Origin: Planctomycetia bacterium
Lineage (GTDB): Bacteria > Planctomycetota > PLA2 > JAEUHO01
NCBI GenBank assembly: GCA_030618975.1
Contig: JAUXCH010000010.1
Coordinates: 1-19,549 of the forward strand
Direction of reading: 5' to 3'
Length of the DNA stretch: 19,549 nucleotides
Shown here: positions 7,824 through 16,349 of the stretch, piece after piece
How positions within the stretch are numbered: the stretch's first letter is position 1
How the letters are laid out: every line of letters begins with the position of its first letter
The notes under the pieces: model-generated
Told to the model about the DNA's origin: nothing
Databases searched by the model: none
What the model saw: the letters and a program-made list of their open reading frames with translations, nothing else
Position numbers and translations under genes: made by a program

Positions 7824-10817
7824 GTGCCCACGCGACGCTCGTCTCTCGCCCTCGTCCCCTCCCTGCCCCCCTGCCTGCTCCTCCTCCTGGCCCTCCTGGC
7901 CGCACCCGCGCGGGCGGGCGGCGGTCCGGAGACGACGCTCGTCGTCGTCAACGCGGACTCGCCGGGGTCGCTGAGGATCGCCAACGAGTACGTCCGCCTG
8001 CGCGACGTCCCCCCCACGCACGTCCTCTATCTGGAGGGCGTGCCGCCCCAGCCGGTCGTGTCGGTCGACGTCTTCCGGTCGCGCATCCTCCAGCCGATCC
8101 AGACGTACCTGGAGGCCCGGGGGCTGGCGGACGACGTGGACACGATCGCGTACTCGACCGACTTCCCGTACGGCGTGAACTTCAACGGAGACGTCAAGGC
8201 GGCGGACTACAAGCCGTCCAAGCTGATCACGAAGACGGCGTCGCTGACGGGACTGACCTACTTCTACCGGCACGTGCTGGCCAAGGACCCCAAGAGCTAT
8301 CTGAGACTCGACACGAACAACTACTTCCGGCGGCCGGCGGGACGCGCAGCCAGGACGCGTCCTCCGAACCCGGAGGAGCGGCGGCTCCTCGCGGACGCCC
8401 AGGGCGCCATGCAGTCCAAGGACTGGAAGCGGGCCGCCGAGTCGTTCTCGAAACTCGCCGAGGCGAACCCGGCCGATCCGAGCCACGCGTACAACCTCGC
8501 CTGCTGCCTCGCGCTGATCGGCGAGGAGGACCGGGCCCTCGACGCGCTCGAAAAGGCGGTCGAGAACGGGTTTCGAAACGCGAGACACACGGCCGAGGAT
8601 CCCGATCTCGTGGGGCTGCACGACCGTCCCGAGTTCGAGCGACTGCTCGAGGCCATGCGGGACGTGCAGCCCCTCCAGCCGACGCGCGCGTTCTCCGCGA
8701 AGGACGCGTGGACCGGCGACGACGCGCCGGACGCCGCGGCTCCGGCGGACTCCGGCGATCACTACCGCCTGGCCGTGATGCTGGGCTGGACGGGCGCGTA
8801 CGGCAACTCCCAGGACGAGGTCCTGGCGTGCCTGCGCTCCGCCGCCGGCAGCGACGGCACCTCGCCCGAGGGGACCGTGTACTTCATGGTCAACGACAAC
8901 GTCCGGGCGAAGGCGCGAGAGCGGGCCTTCGAGGGCGCCGCGGCAGCGCTCGGAAGGCGCGGCCGCAAGGCCGAGATCCTGAAGAAGGGCGAGGACGGCC
9001 AGGACGGCGTCCTGCCGCGGGGCAAGGACGACGTCTTCGGACTCCTCGCCGGCGTCGCCGGCTTCAAGTGGCCGGACGACATGCCGCCGCTCCTGCCCGG
9101 ATCGATCGCGGAGCACCTGACGTCGTTCGGCGCGCACTTCGGGACGCCGGGCCAGACGAAGTGCACCGAGTTCATCCGCCACGGCGCCGCGGGCACGTCC
9201 GGCACGGTCGCTGAACCGCTCGCCCTGCAACAGAAGTTCCCCCTGGCCTACGTCCACGACCACTACGCGCAGGGCTGCTCGCTGGCCGAGGCCTTCTACC
9301 AGTCCGTCTGGGGGCCCTACCAGTTGCTGATCCTGGGCGACCCGCTGACACGCCCCTTCGCCCACTTCAGCGACGTCTCGCTCGTCGGCCCGGATCCGTC
9401 CACGCCCTGGAAAGGCGCGGTCGAGGTCGAGGCGTCGGTGTCGGCGCTCCACGGCGGCGCGACGCGGAGCCTCGAGCTGTGGGTGGACGGGAAGAAGGTC
9501 GCCCAGGGCGACCCGGGCTCGAAGCTCGCACTCGACACCACGACGCTCGCCGACGGCGTCCACGAGTTGCGCCTCGTAGCCGTCGACGCGGGCGCGATCC
9601 GCACGCGCTCGTACGTGAAGCACGAGATCGTCGTGAGAAACGGCATCCTCACGCTGGACGTCGTACCGCCGGCCCAGCCCCTCGGCTACGACGACCCGGT
9701 CGTCCTGGAGGGCAAGGCGACGAGCGTCGACGCCGTCGAGCTGCTGCGCGGTGCCCACGTGCTCGCCACCGCGCGGGTGGAGGCGGGCCGCTGGTCGCTC
9801 AGGGTTCCCTCCAGCCGGCTGGGGCTCGGTCGGGCGGTGCTGACCGTGAGGGGGACCGGACCGAACGGCGCTGAGATCCTCGGGGCGCGCGTGCGCGTCG
9901 ACGTGCAGGTCCCCACCGGAAACCTGGTGCCGCAGGTCGTCTCCGACGCCGACCTCCTGCCGGGTCTGAGCGCCGTGCTCGAAGACGCCTCGGGCGAGAC
10001 GATCGAGGGCCTCGTGGGCACGCTGAGCGGCGGTCCGGGACGCACGCTCGCGCACGACCTGCTGGCGCTCGGCGTCACGAAGACGGTGAAGGCCCGCTTC
10101 GCAGGGCTGCTCCGAGCGGAGACGTCGGGCCTGTGGGAGGTCGAGCTCCGCGCCCAGGGAAAGGCGCGCGTCCTCGTCGACGGCCGGGAGCTGATCGCGT
10201 TCGCGGAGGCACCGCCCTCGGGGCGGCGGACGGTGCTCGTCGGTCTGGAGCAGGGGTGGCACGCACTCGTCGTCGAGTCGGAGGGACCCAAGGCGGGGCA
10301 GGTGGCGGTCCACCTCGGCGGCGCGGGCCCGTACGGGCCGGCGGCCGATCGACGGCTGGCTCACCTGCCGGGGGCGCTCCGCCGCGCGGGCGCGCCCGAG
10401 AAGGTCGTGCTCGGCGAGCAGGAGGCGCACCAGCCGGCGCTCACCGACGGCAAGCGGGGCGGGAAGGGCCAGGACCTCCCGGCGGAGGGCGTGGAGATCC
10501 ACTGGAAGCGCAGCGAGAAGAACGTCGCCGGCCTCGTGCTGTTCCCGGACCGCTCGAAGGGGGCGCCCCTCCTACCGGCGTCGTGGATCGTCGAGGTCCG
10601 CAAGTCCACGCGCGGACGGTGGCGGGCGGTGAAGAACCCGGTCGTTCGCATCTGCCCGGGACCGGAGAAGCCGAAGAAGGACCAGGCAATCGGCGCCCGA
10701 ATGGTCGAGATCACGTTCGACAAGACCTCGGCACGCCAGATCCGCGCGCGCCCGACGACCGGCGACGCCCGCCTGACGGAGATCGTGGTCCTCACCCGGG
10801 CCCGCAAGCGGCGGTAG
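7824..10817 (+). CDS. Secreted multidomain TIGR03790-like protein with internal TPR, Ig-like, PA14-like and discoidin-like parts
   Basis: Start is GTG 7824, with GGAG about 10 nt upstream. Residues 1-31 form a signal peptide (Arg pair, Leu-rich core, then APARAG), so the protein is exported. About 35-185 and 313-510 read as two halves of a TIGR03790-type domain: LVVVNADSPGSLRIANEYVRL; later YVHDHYAQGCSLAEAFYQ and LLILGDPLTRPF. Between them lies a TPR-like insert (about 187-280; DWKRAAESFSKLAEANPADP, then NLACCLALIGEEDRALDALE). About 532-606 and 611-696 look like Ig-type beta repeats. About 696-850 resembles PA14 (LWEVELRAQGKARVLVDG, GWHALVVE). The last ~110 residues look like a discoidin/F5-8-type fold. 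TIGR03790 proteins are common in Planctomycetota and Acidobacteria, and their function is unknown. Binding of surface glycan is a guess from the PA14/discoidin-like tail. The PP-loop gene starts 2 nt after this stop. Confidence 0.75.
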   Translation: MPTRRSSLALVPSLPPCLLLLLALLAAPARAGGGPETTLVVVNADSPGSLRIANEYVRLRDVPPTHVLYLEGVPPQPVVSVDVFRSRILQPIQTYLEARGLADDVDTIAYSTDFPYGVNFNGDVKAADYKPSKLITKTASLTGLTYFYRHVLAKDPKSYLRLDTNNYFRRPAGRAARTRPPNPEERRLLADAQGAMQSKDWKRAAESFSKLAEANPADPSHAYNLACCLALIGEEDRALDALEKAVENGFRNARHTAEDPDLVGLHDRPEFERLLEAMRDVQPLQPTRAFSAKDAWTGDDAPDAAAPADSGDHYRLAVMLGWTGAYGNSQDEVLACLRSAAGSDGTSPEGTVYFMVNDNVRAKARERAFEGAAAALGRRGRKAEILKKGEDGQDGVLPRGKDDVFGLLAGVAGFKWPDDMPPLLPGSIAEHLTSFGAHFGTPGQTKCTEFIRHGAAGTSGTVAEPLALQQKFPLAYVHDHYAQGCSLAEAFYQSVWGPYQLLILGDPLTRPFAHFSDVSLVGPDPSTPWKGAVEVEASVSALHGGATRSLELWVDGKKVAQGDPGSKLALDTTTLADGVHELRLVAVDAGAIRTRSYVKHEIVVRNGILTLDVVPPAQPLGYDDPVVLEGKATSVDAVELLRGAHVLATARVEAGRWSLRVPSSRLGLGRAVLTVRGTGPNGAEILGARVRVDVQVPTGNLVPQVVSDADLLPGLSAVLEDASGETIEGLVGTLSGGPGRTLAHDLLALGVTKTVKARFAGLLRAETSGLWEVELRAQGKARVLVDGRELIAFAEAPPSGRRTVLVGLEQGWHALVVESEGPKAGQVAVHLGGAGPYGPAADRRLAHLPGALRRAGAPEKVVLGEQEAHQPALTDGKRGGKGQDLPAEGVEIHWKRSEKNVAGLVLFPDRSKGAPLLPASWIVEVRKSTRGRWRAVKNPVVRICPGPEKPKKDQAIGARMVEITFDKTSARQIRARPTTGDARLTEIVVLTRARKRR

Positions 10818-10819
10818 CC

Positions 10820-12100
10820 TTGCGCGTCGACCACATCCGAAGGGAGCCGGCGCCTGGGCACGACGGTCGCGTGCGACTCGCAGCCGAGGTCTCGTACGAC
10901 ACGGCGCCCCGCGGCCAGGAGACGCTCTGGTTCGAAGTGCCGGCGTCGCATGGCGACGACCTCTCGAGATCGGGCAACCCCTGGACGGCGGCTCTCCTCC
11001 CCGTGGCTGCTACCCTGGGCGAGGATCTCGAGGTGGCGGCGCCGGTGGACGCACGGCTCCTCGAGGGAGCGGAAAGAGTGCTCCGGATCTGGGCCGACTG
11101 GTACGCCTGCACCTCGATCGTGGCGCTCCGTGCGGGAGAATCGTCGGAGTCCGAGGCCGCGAACCGAGGCCGCGCGGGCGCCTTCTTCTCGGGCGGCATC
11201 GACTCCTTCCACACCGCTCTCACGCGGCGCCCCCTCGACGAGTTGATCTTCGTGGGTGGGCTCGACCTGCCCCTGGCGGCGCACGAGGCGATCGAGGACG
11301 TACGCCGGTCCCTGGCGCTCGCGGCCGGGAAGCTCGGCCTGCCGCTCGTCTTCGTCCGCACGAACTGGCGTGAGACGCGCGCTCGCGAGGTCGACTGGGA
11401 GCTCGTGGGGCACGGAGCCCTTCTCGCGTCGATCGCGCTCGCGCTCGAAGGCCGCTACGGGCAGGTCTTCATCCCAACGTCCGGCTGGACGGAGGACCGG
11501 TGGCCCTGGGGCTCGGACCCGCGAACGGATCCGCTGCTGTCGACGCGGGGACTCGCCATCCGGCACGACGGGCAGCACCTCGACAGGCACGAGCGAGGTG
11601 CCGTCGTCGCCGCCTCGGATCTGGCGCGCGCCCACCTCCGGGTCTGCTGGCGGTCCGCGGACGGTACGAACTGCGGCCACTGCGCAAAGTGCCGCCTCAC
11701 GATGCTGATGCTCGAGATCCTGGTGGGGCTGGATCGGTGCCCGTCCTTCCCTCCGGGAGGGCTGCCCCTGGAAGTGATCCGCCGGATGCGCATCGATGCG
11801 CCGTGGGACGCCCGGCGCCTCCTGGCCTATCGCGATCTCGCCCTCCGCGACGGGCGCACGTGTCTGGCGCGCGCCGTCGGTCGGGCCCTCGGCAGGTCGG
11901 CGCACGCCTCGCGCTGGCGGAGCAGGATCCGCCGGCTCAGACGACGCCGAAGCCTCGGACCGCTGCTCCGCCCCCTGCGCGGGCTGCTCTGCTCGGGCCT
12001 CGTGCCGGCCCCCAAACGCTGGCCCTCTTGGCTCGAAGGCACGGACTACCCGGGTGGCCGCAGCGTCCGCACGCACGCGCCGTCGCGACGGGAGTCGTAG
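10820..12100 (+). CDS. QueC-like PP-loop ATP pyrophosphatase family protein
   Basis: The start is assigned to TTG 10820, 2 nt after the previous stop. GTG 10871 is an in-frame alternative, and neither has a strong Shine-Dalgarno. The product has 426 residues. The PP-loop SGGIDS is at 124-129, where ATP is bound and alpha-phosphate adenylation occurs. A C-x8-C-x2-C-x2-C zinc motif (C276, C285, C288, C291) has the same spacing as in QueC, the 7-cyano-7-deazaguanine synthase. QueC is about 220-230 residues. This protein adds ~120 residues in front (LWFEVPASHGDDLSRSGNPW, then a segment leading to WADWYA) and a basic Arg-rich C-terminus. No queD, queE or queF is nearby, so queuosine synthesis is unlikely. 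The family appears in other genomes as uncharacterised proteins. Adenylation or amidation of a small molecule or peptide is inference. Confidence 0.75.
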   Translation: MRVDHIRREPAPGHDGRVRLAAEVSYDTAPRGQETLWFEVPASHGDDLSRSGNPWTAALLPVAATLGEDLEVAAPVDARLLEGAERVLRIWADWYACTSIVALRAGESSESEAANRGRAGAFFSGGIDSFHTALTRRPLDELIFVGGLDLPLAAHEAIEDVRRSLALAAGKLGLPLVFVRTNWRETRAREVDWELVGHGALLASIALALEGRYGQVFIPTSGWTEDRWPWGSDPRTDPLLSTRGLAIRHDGQHLDRHERGAVVAASDLARAHLRVCWRSADGTNCGHCAKCRLTMLMLEILVGLDRCPSFPPGGLPLEVIRRMRIDAPWDARRLLAYRDLALRDGRTCLARAVGRALGRSAHASRWRSRIRRLRRRRSLGPLLRPLRGLLCSGLVPAPKRWPSWLEGTDYPGGRSVRTHAPSRRES

Positions 12101-12148
12101 GAGCAGCGGCCTGCCCCGCGACAGGACGTGCGACCGCCGGCCCGCCGT

Positions 12149-12957
12149 CAGAGCGCACAGCAGGTGCTTCGAGTAGAAGTTCGCATCCTGGACGCCTGCG
12201 CTCAACCGCTCGAAGCGTGGCGGCCAGCGAGCAAGGGCCCGCCCGGCCCACAGCCGCCCCAGGCCCCAGGCCCCAGGGCTCCCGCACCAACACCCTGGTC
12301 CAGGGGTGAAGCCGTCTCGCCGATACGGCACAAGACGTGGGCCTTGGGGACCACGTGCTTCGCGACGTCGATCACGTCCGCTCCGCTGGAATCGCAAGGG
12401 TGCCGTCTCCTTGCAGAACTTGCAGGCGGGCGCTGGCGCAACGGCGGACGACCCGCGACGCGTGGCCCACCGCCACGGCATCGTTGTCGAGGGCAGTGAT
12501 CTGTGGCACGACCGTCTGCTCGTGAATCAGCAAGGCGGTCTCAGGAAAGGGCCCACAGCCGATGTTGGCGAAGCGCCGGCAGTACCCGAGTCGACCATCT
12601 CGACGGCCTACGCCACGCGCTCGTAGGTCGTTCGTGCGAGTGGATTGTCGAAGACGCGAGAGAGCACACCCTTCCCATCTCGGTCGAACGGCTGAAGTCG
12701 TTCGGCCTCGACAGTCTCCAACACGGTGAGATAGCGGCGCTGAAAGGGCGCGAAGATCTCCCGAACGTCCTCCCCGTGGGGTCCATCGAGCAACGCATCG
12801 AGATCCCCCGAATCGCCCGTGCCGGCGAGCCAGGCCAGGGTCTTCCGCCAGGACGAGACGAAGGCGGCATCGTCGCGGACCGCCTCGAGACGGTGCCTGC
12901 GGGTCTGATTTCGCTCCTCGACATGCGCTTGAACGTGCCGTGCCGGCCCCGCGCTGG
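12149..12957 (-). pseudogene. Decayed SAM-binding methyltransferase-like gene (nonsense mutation plus four indels)
   Basis: No single frame is open, but one protein can be followed through successive minus-strand frames. From about 12957 it reads HVEERNQTRRHRLEAV to NPLARTTYERVA, then a TAG stop at 12610-12608. It continues AVEMVDS. A 1-nt loss near 12585-12588 then leads to YCRRFANIGCGPFPETALL, a Rossmann SAM-site-like segment followed by ITALDNDAVAV. A 1-nt loss near 12394 leads to GADVIDVAKHVVPKAHVL. One extra C in the run 12303-12306 leads to TRVLVREPWGLG. Last, a 7-bp tandem duplication (AGGCCCC at 12261-12267 and 12268-12274) precedes RLWAGRALARWPPRFERL and FYSKHLL. The joined protein resembles a nicotianamine-synthase-like or other class I methyltransferase. 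Both termini are uncertain. The 3' end nearly meets the convergent PP-loop gene. The stretch is visibly less GC-rich than its neighbours. Confidence 0.7.
12261..12274. repeat. 7-bp tandem duplication (AGGCCCC x2) causing a frameshift
   Basis: Two head-to-tail copies of AGGCCCC lie within the pseudogene. Removing one copy restores a continuous minus-strand reading (PWGLGRLWAGRAL). This points to slippage after the gene lost selection. Confidence 0.75.
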
Positions 12958-13022
12958 GATCGGAAGGGAAAGGCGCGTTCTCGCACCTGCGGACCCGAAA
13001 GCGCCCCGGGGAGGGGGGGATC

Positions 13023-13053
13023 CCGTGTCGGCGGTTCGTACCCGCCGACACGG
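13023..13053 (-). terminator. Strong hairpin downstream of citrate synthase
   Basis: CCGTGTCGGCGG (13023-13034) and CCGCCGACACGG (13042-13053) form a perfect 12-bp stem with a 7-nt loop. The hairpin sits about 30 nt past the citrate synthase stop on the minus strand. No U-tract follows, which is common for terminators in very GC-rich genomes. It also separates citrate synthase from the decayed gene further downstream. Confidence 0.7.
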
Positions 13054-13082
13054 AACCCGGTGTGAAGCCAGGACTGGGGTGC

Positions 13083-14396
13083 CTAGACCGGGGTCTTGGC
13101 CCCGACCATCTCCTCGATCATCGCCGTCGTCAGCGACTTCGGACGCTCGATCGGATACCCGAGAGCGCGGTCCCACACGATGTTGCTGCAGACGCCCAGG
13201 GCACGACCGATGCCGAACAGCACCGTGTAGAAGTCGTACTCCTTGACGTTGTAGTACCACTGGATGACACCGGACTGCGCGTCTACGTTCGGCCAGGGGT
13301 TCTTCGCCTTGCCTTGCTTCTCCAGGATCGCCGGCGTCACCCGGAAGAGCAGGTCGACGTACTTGAAGATGGGATCGTCGGGCAGGTTCTTCAGGCAGAA
13401 CTCCCGCTGCGCCATGTAGCGCGGATCCGTCTTCCGAAGTACGGCGTGACCGAAGCCCGGGATGACCTGTCCACCGTTCAGCGTGTCCCAGACGAACTTC
13501 TTCATCTCCTCTTCGCTGGGGATCTTGCCACCCATCTTGTCCATCACACCCTGGATCCACCGCAGGACCATCTCGTTCGCAAGTCCGTGCAGCGGTCCCG
13601 CAAGTCCGTTGACCATGGCCGAGATCGAGTAGTAGACGTCGGAGAGCGCGGAGGCGACCAGGTGCCCCGTGTGGGCGCTGACGTTGCCGCTCTCGTGATC
13701 GCTGTGGAGGATGAAGTAGAGGCGCGACAGGTCGTCGTACGGCTTGTCGACGCCCATCATGTGCGCGAAGTTGCCGCCCATGTCCAAGGTGGAATCCGGC
13801 GCGATGATGTCGCCGTCGCGGTACTTGAGGCGGTAGATGAACGCGCCGATCGTGGGCAACCGCGCGAGGAGGTTCAGTGCGTCCTCCAGGGTCGGGTCCC
13901 AGTAGTCCATCTTCCCGAGGCCTTCGTGGTAGCGCTTGACGAAGAGCGACTCCCGCTGCATCGACACGATCGCCGCCGAGAACATCGCCATCGGGTGGGA
14001 GTCGGCCGGAAGGGAGCGCAGCAGGTCGAAGACGTACTCCGGGACCTTCGAACGCGCCTTCAGGTCCTCTGCGAACGCCTTGGCCTCCTCGGGCGTCGGT
14101 ATGTCACCGGTCAGCAGCAAGTAGAGGTGGCCCTCGACGTACGGAGCCTCCTGCCCCTCGGGCTTGGGCAGCGCCGCGAGCGTTTCGGGGATCGTGTACC
14201 CCCGAAAGCGGATCCCCTCGTTCGGATCGAGGTACGAGATGTCGGTCACCAGGCACTTCACGCCCCGCATGCCCCCGATGGCCTGCGCGACGGTGCACTC
14301 CCCGATTACTTTGTCGCCGTGTTCCTTGAGGAGTCTCGTGGTGCGGGGGCGCCACGCCTCGATCTTGTTCTTGAGAGTCTCCTTGAGATTGCCCAT
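13083..14396 (-). CDS. gltA: Citrate synthase, eukaryote (mitochondrial)-like type
   Basis: The enzyme condenses acetyl-CoA with oxaloacetate to give citrate, the entry step of the TCA cycle, in the cytosol. The product has 437 residues, close to the mitochondrial enzyme and of its type. The catalytic triad aligns with pig H274, H320 and D375: H270 in GPLHGLAN, H317 in FGHAVLRKTDPRY, and D372 in NVDAQSGV. The substrate-binding stretch HSDHESGNVSAHTGHLVASALSD (231-253) is almost the mitochondrial sequence. Start ATG 14396 has GGAGA about 5 nt upstream. The gene follows the kinase-like gene on the same strand after a 348-nt gap, so it probably has its own promoter, and it ends at a strong hairpin. 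The NADH-inhibited hexameric type of enterobacteria looks different from this sequence. Confidence 0.97.
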   Translation of the reverse strand: MGNLKETLKNKIEAWRPRTTRLLKEHGDKVIGECTVAQAIGGMRGVKCLVTDISYLDPNEGIRFRGYTIPETLAALPKPEGQEAPYVEGHLYLLLTGDIPTPEEAKAFAEDLKARSKVPEYVFDLLRSLPADSHPMAMFSAAIVSMQRESLFVKRYHEGLGKMDYWDPTLEDALNLLARLPTIGAFIYRLKYRDGDIIAPDSTLDMGGNFAHMMGVDKPYDDLSRLYFILHSDHESGNVSAHTGHLVASALSDVYYSISAMVNGLAGPLHGLANEMVLRWIQGVMDKMGGKIPSEEEMKKFVWDTLNGGQVIPGFGHAVLRKTDPRYMAQREFCLKNLPDDPIFKYVDLLFRVTPAILEKQGKAKNPWPNVDAQSGVIQWYYNVKEYDFYTVLFGIGRALGVCSNIVWDRALGYPIERPKSLTTAMIEEMVGAKTPV

Positions 14397-14744
14397 CAGG
14401 TCTCCATGTGGGGGCTCGGCGCTCGTTCGTTCGGCGACCAGCCGTCGTGAAACTTTCCGAGGTCTGCCCGTCTCCTAGCACCGATTCGCCTCGCTCGAGG
14501 CCTCGATGCGCACCGTGGCGGCGGGTGCCGACCGCCGAGTCGCGCGTCGCGACCGCCGGTCCCACCCCGTTTGCAGAACGGAGTGTAGCGATCCGCCGCC
14601 GTGCCTTCCATACCCCCTTCACTTCCCGGCTGTGCGACGGACGGCCGCACCCCGTTCGCAGGGCGGATGCGACAAGATGGCAATCGACGACGCGTCGCGC
14701 GCGTGGGGTCCGCACCTCGCCCGTCGGGCGTGCGCGGCGCCGCG
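14397..14744. other. Intergenic region upstream of citrate synthase, with dyads and a diverged direct repeat
   Basis: No gene is supported in these 348 bases. They hold the dyad GTCGCG-CGT-CGCGAC (14539-14553), which could end the kinase-like transcript. They also hold a diverged direct repeat: ACCCCGTTTGCAGAACGGAG at 14564-14583 and ACCCCGTTCGCAGGGCGGAT at 14649-14668. The first copy contains the inverted repeat CCGTT-N5-AACGG, so a regulator site for citrate synthase is possible. I could not place -35/-10 boxes with confidence. Confidence 0.35.
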
Positions 14745-16349
14745 TTACGCCTTCGCGGGCGCGGCCAACGTCTGGTCCGCCAGCAGCTGGAGGGGAAACG
14801 GCTCCTCTTCGAGGAGGGCCGGGCAGTCCCCGAGGAAGCGCTGGATGTCGCTCAACAGCACCCCCGTCTCCGGCGGAAGCCCCGTCTCGATCAGGAGACG
14901 CCCGATTCGAATGTATTCGTCTCGCACCATACGCTCGTAGAGCGCCGCGTTCCGCTCGCCGTCGTCGACCTCCTTGAACTCGAAGTAGTCCCGGAGGTTC
15001 TGCGGCGACTTGAGAATCAGAACCGGTTTCTTCTCCTCGTCCTCCTCCAACCGACCGCGCACGGTCGCCTCGAAGAACATCGGAGACAGGTCCTCGTGGC
15101 TGATGTTGAAGTAGCGCTCGTAGGGCCGGTGCGTGAAAAACTCGACGCGCCCCTCCTCCGTGACGGCGATTCCGAAGATGCAGCCCGGGAACTCGGCCTG
15201 GCAGGTCTGATAGTCCTGGTAGACCATCGCGCCGCAGTGTGTCTGACGATCCTCGCTCACGGGTTCCGGTCGCACGGGCGCGCTCGGAGCCACCCCCTGG
15301 CCGGCAGCGGCGCTCGGCCCACCCTCCCGGGCCCGGCGCGGCACACGGTCCACCTCGCGGAGGATGTTGTAGTCCTTCCATTCCGACTGCTGCCGCTTCG
15401 GGGGCTCGGCGCCCTCGATGTAGGGCAGGCGGACCGTCACCGTCGTGCCTTCTCCCTCGCTCGTCTGAATGGAGAGCTCCCCTCCGAAGTCGGCGATTGT
15501 CTGCCTCACGAAGACGAAGCCGAGCGAGTGAAGGTCCCCGTCGAGGGTCTCCCGGTCCGACAGGAGCTGCTGGATCTTCTCCTCCGACATGCCCGTGCCG
15601 TGATCCTGCACCTGCAGGACGACGCGGTCGCCGTCGAGGCTCGTGGTCACCTTGATCACACCGACCTTCAGGTGACTCATCGCATCCACGGCGTTCATGA
15701 TCAGGTTGAAGTACATGCGCCGGAAGCGGTACGGGTTGCCCTCGAGGACGGCAGAGTCCAGTCCTTCCAGGTTGATCTCGATGCGGGCCCGGCTCTTCTC
15801 CGCCACGTACCCGTGGATCACGTTCCGGGTGCAGTCCTCGAGCTCCGACGCGATGTCGAACTCGGCGATGAGATCCTTGTTTCGCATCTCGTCGATGAAG
15901 CGCTCGATGCGCGAGTGGACGCCCGCGATCCACCGGATGTGGTTGCGATAGTGGTTGCGGGCCTGCACGGAGCGCGCGTCTGCGGGGAGGAAGGACAGGA
16001 CCTTGTCGATCCGGCCCCAGTGCGGGTTCAGGATCAGCTCCGAGACCTCCCGGATCTTCCGGATGTAGCGCTTCCCGGCGAGCAGGACCGCCGAGTCGGG
16101 GGAGAAGCTGCGGACGACGTTCTGGTAGTCCCTCTCCGCCTTGCGCAGGCTGAGCGCCTGCCGCTTGAGCTCGTCGAAGTCCTCACCGTGCATGGCCTGG
16201 ACCTCGTCGATGCCGTGGATCTCGAGGTCCGTGTCGAGCCCACCGTGGAAGTGGATGATCTCGTTGACGGAGCGGCCCACGCGGAGGTCGTGAATGAGGA
16301 ACTTGACCTCGGAGATCTCCTTCTTGATGCCTTCCTTGAAGTCGGACAC
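14745..16349 (-). CDS. Soluble histidine-kinase-like protein: HATPase_c domain plus unknown C-terminal domain
   Basis: Start GTG 16349 is chosen because GAGGGGG lies about 9 nt upstream. The open frame further upstream is Pro/Arg/Ser-rich non-coding-like sequence. The product has 534 residues without a signal peptide or membrane helix. Residues 1-160 are helical and contain HDLR at 20-23, which looks like an H-box but lies ~190 residues from the N-box. The GHKL ATP-binding domain (about 165-305) shows the N-box NLIMNAVDAM (about 211-220), the G1 box DHGTGMS (about 249), and a weak G2 (LGFVFVRQTIADFGGEL), then EGEGTTVTVRLP. After a Pro/Arg linker, about 372-530 form an unrecognised domain (FPGCIFGIAVTEEGRVEFF, and a tail of acidic helices). 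No response regulator is adjacent. It may be an orphan cytosolic kinase or another GHKL ATPase; whether it phosphorylates histidine is uncertain. Confidence 0.75.
   Translation of the reverse strand: MSDFKEGIKKEISEVKFLIHDLRVGRSVNEIIHFHGGLDTDLEIHGIDEVQAMHGEDFDELKRQALSLRKAERDYQNVVRSFSPDSAVLLAGKRYIRKIREVSELILNPHWGRIDKVLSFLPADARSVQARNHYRNHIRWIAGVHSRIERFIDEMRNKDLIAEFDIASELEDCTRNVIHGYVAEKSRARIEINLEGLDSAVLEGNPYRFRRMYFNLIMNAVDAMSHLKVGVIKVTTSLDGDRVVLQVQDHGTGMSEEKIQQLLSDRETLDGDLHSLGFVFVRQTIADFGGELSIQTSEGEGTTVTVRLPYIEGAEPPKRQQSEWKDYNILREVDRVPRRAREGGPSAAAGQGVAPSAPVRPEPVSEDRQTHCGAMVYQDYQTCQAEFPGCIFGIAVTEEGRVEFFTHRPYERYFNISHEDLSPMFFEATVRGRLEEDEEKKPVLILKSPQNLRDYFEFKEVDDGERNAALYERMVRDEYIRIGRLLIETGLPPETGVLLSDIQRFLGDCPALLEEEPFPLQLLADQTLAAPAKA

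Noticed and set aside
7683..10502. Long minus-strand frame opposite the TIGR03790-like gene
   Set aside because: Low-complexity Arg/Val/Asp-rich shadow. The plus strand has a signal peptide and recognisable domains.
13062..14450. 462-codon plus-strand frame over citrate synthase
   Set aside because: Antisense shadow of a well-conserved enzyme.
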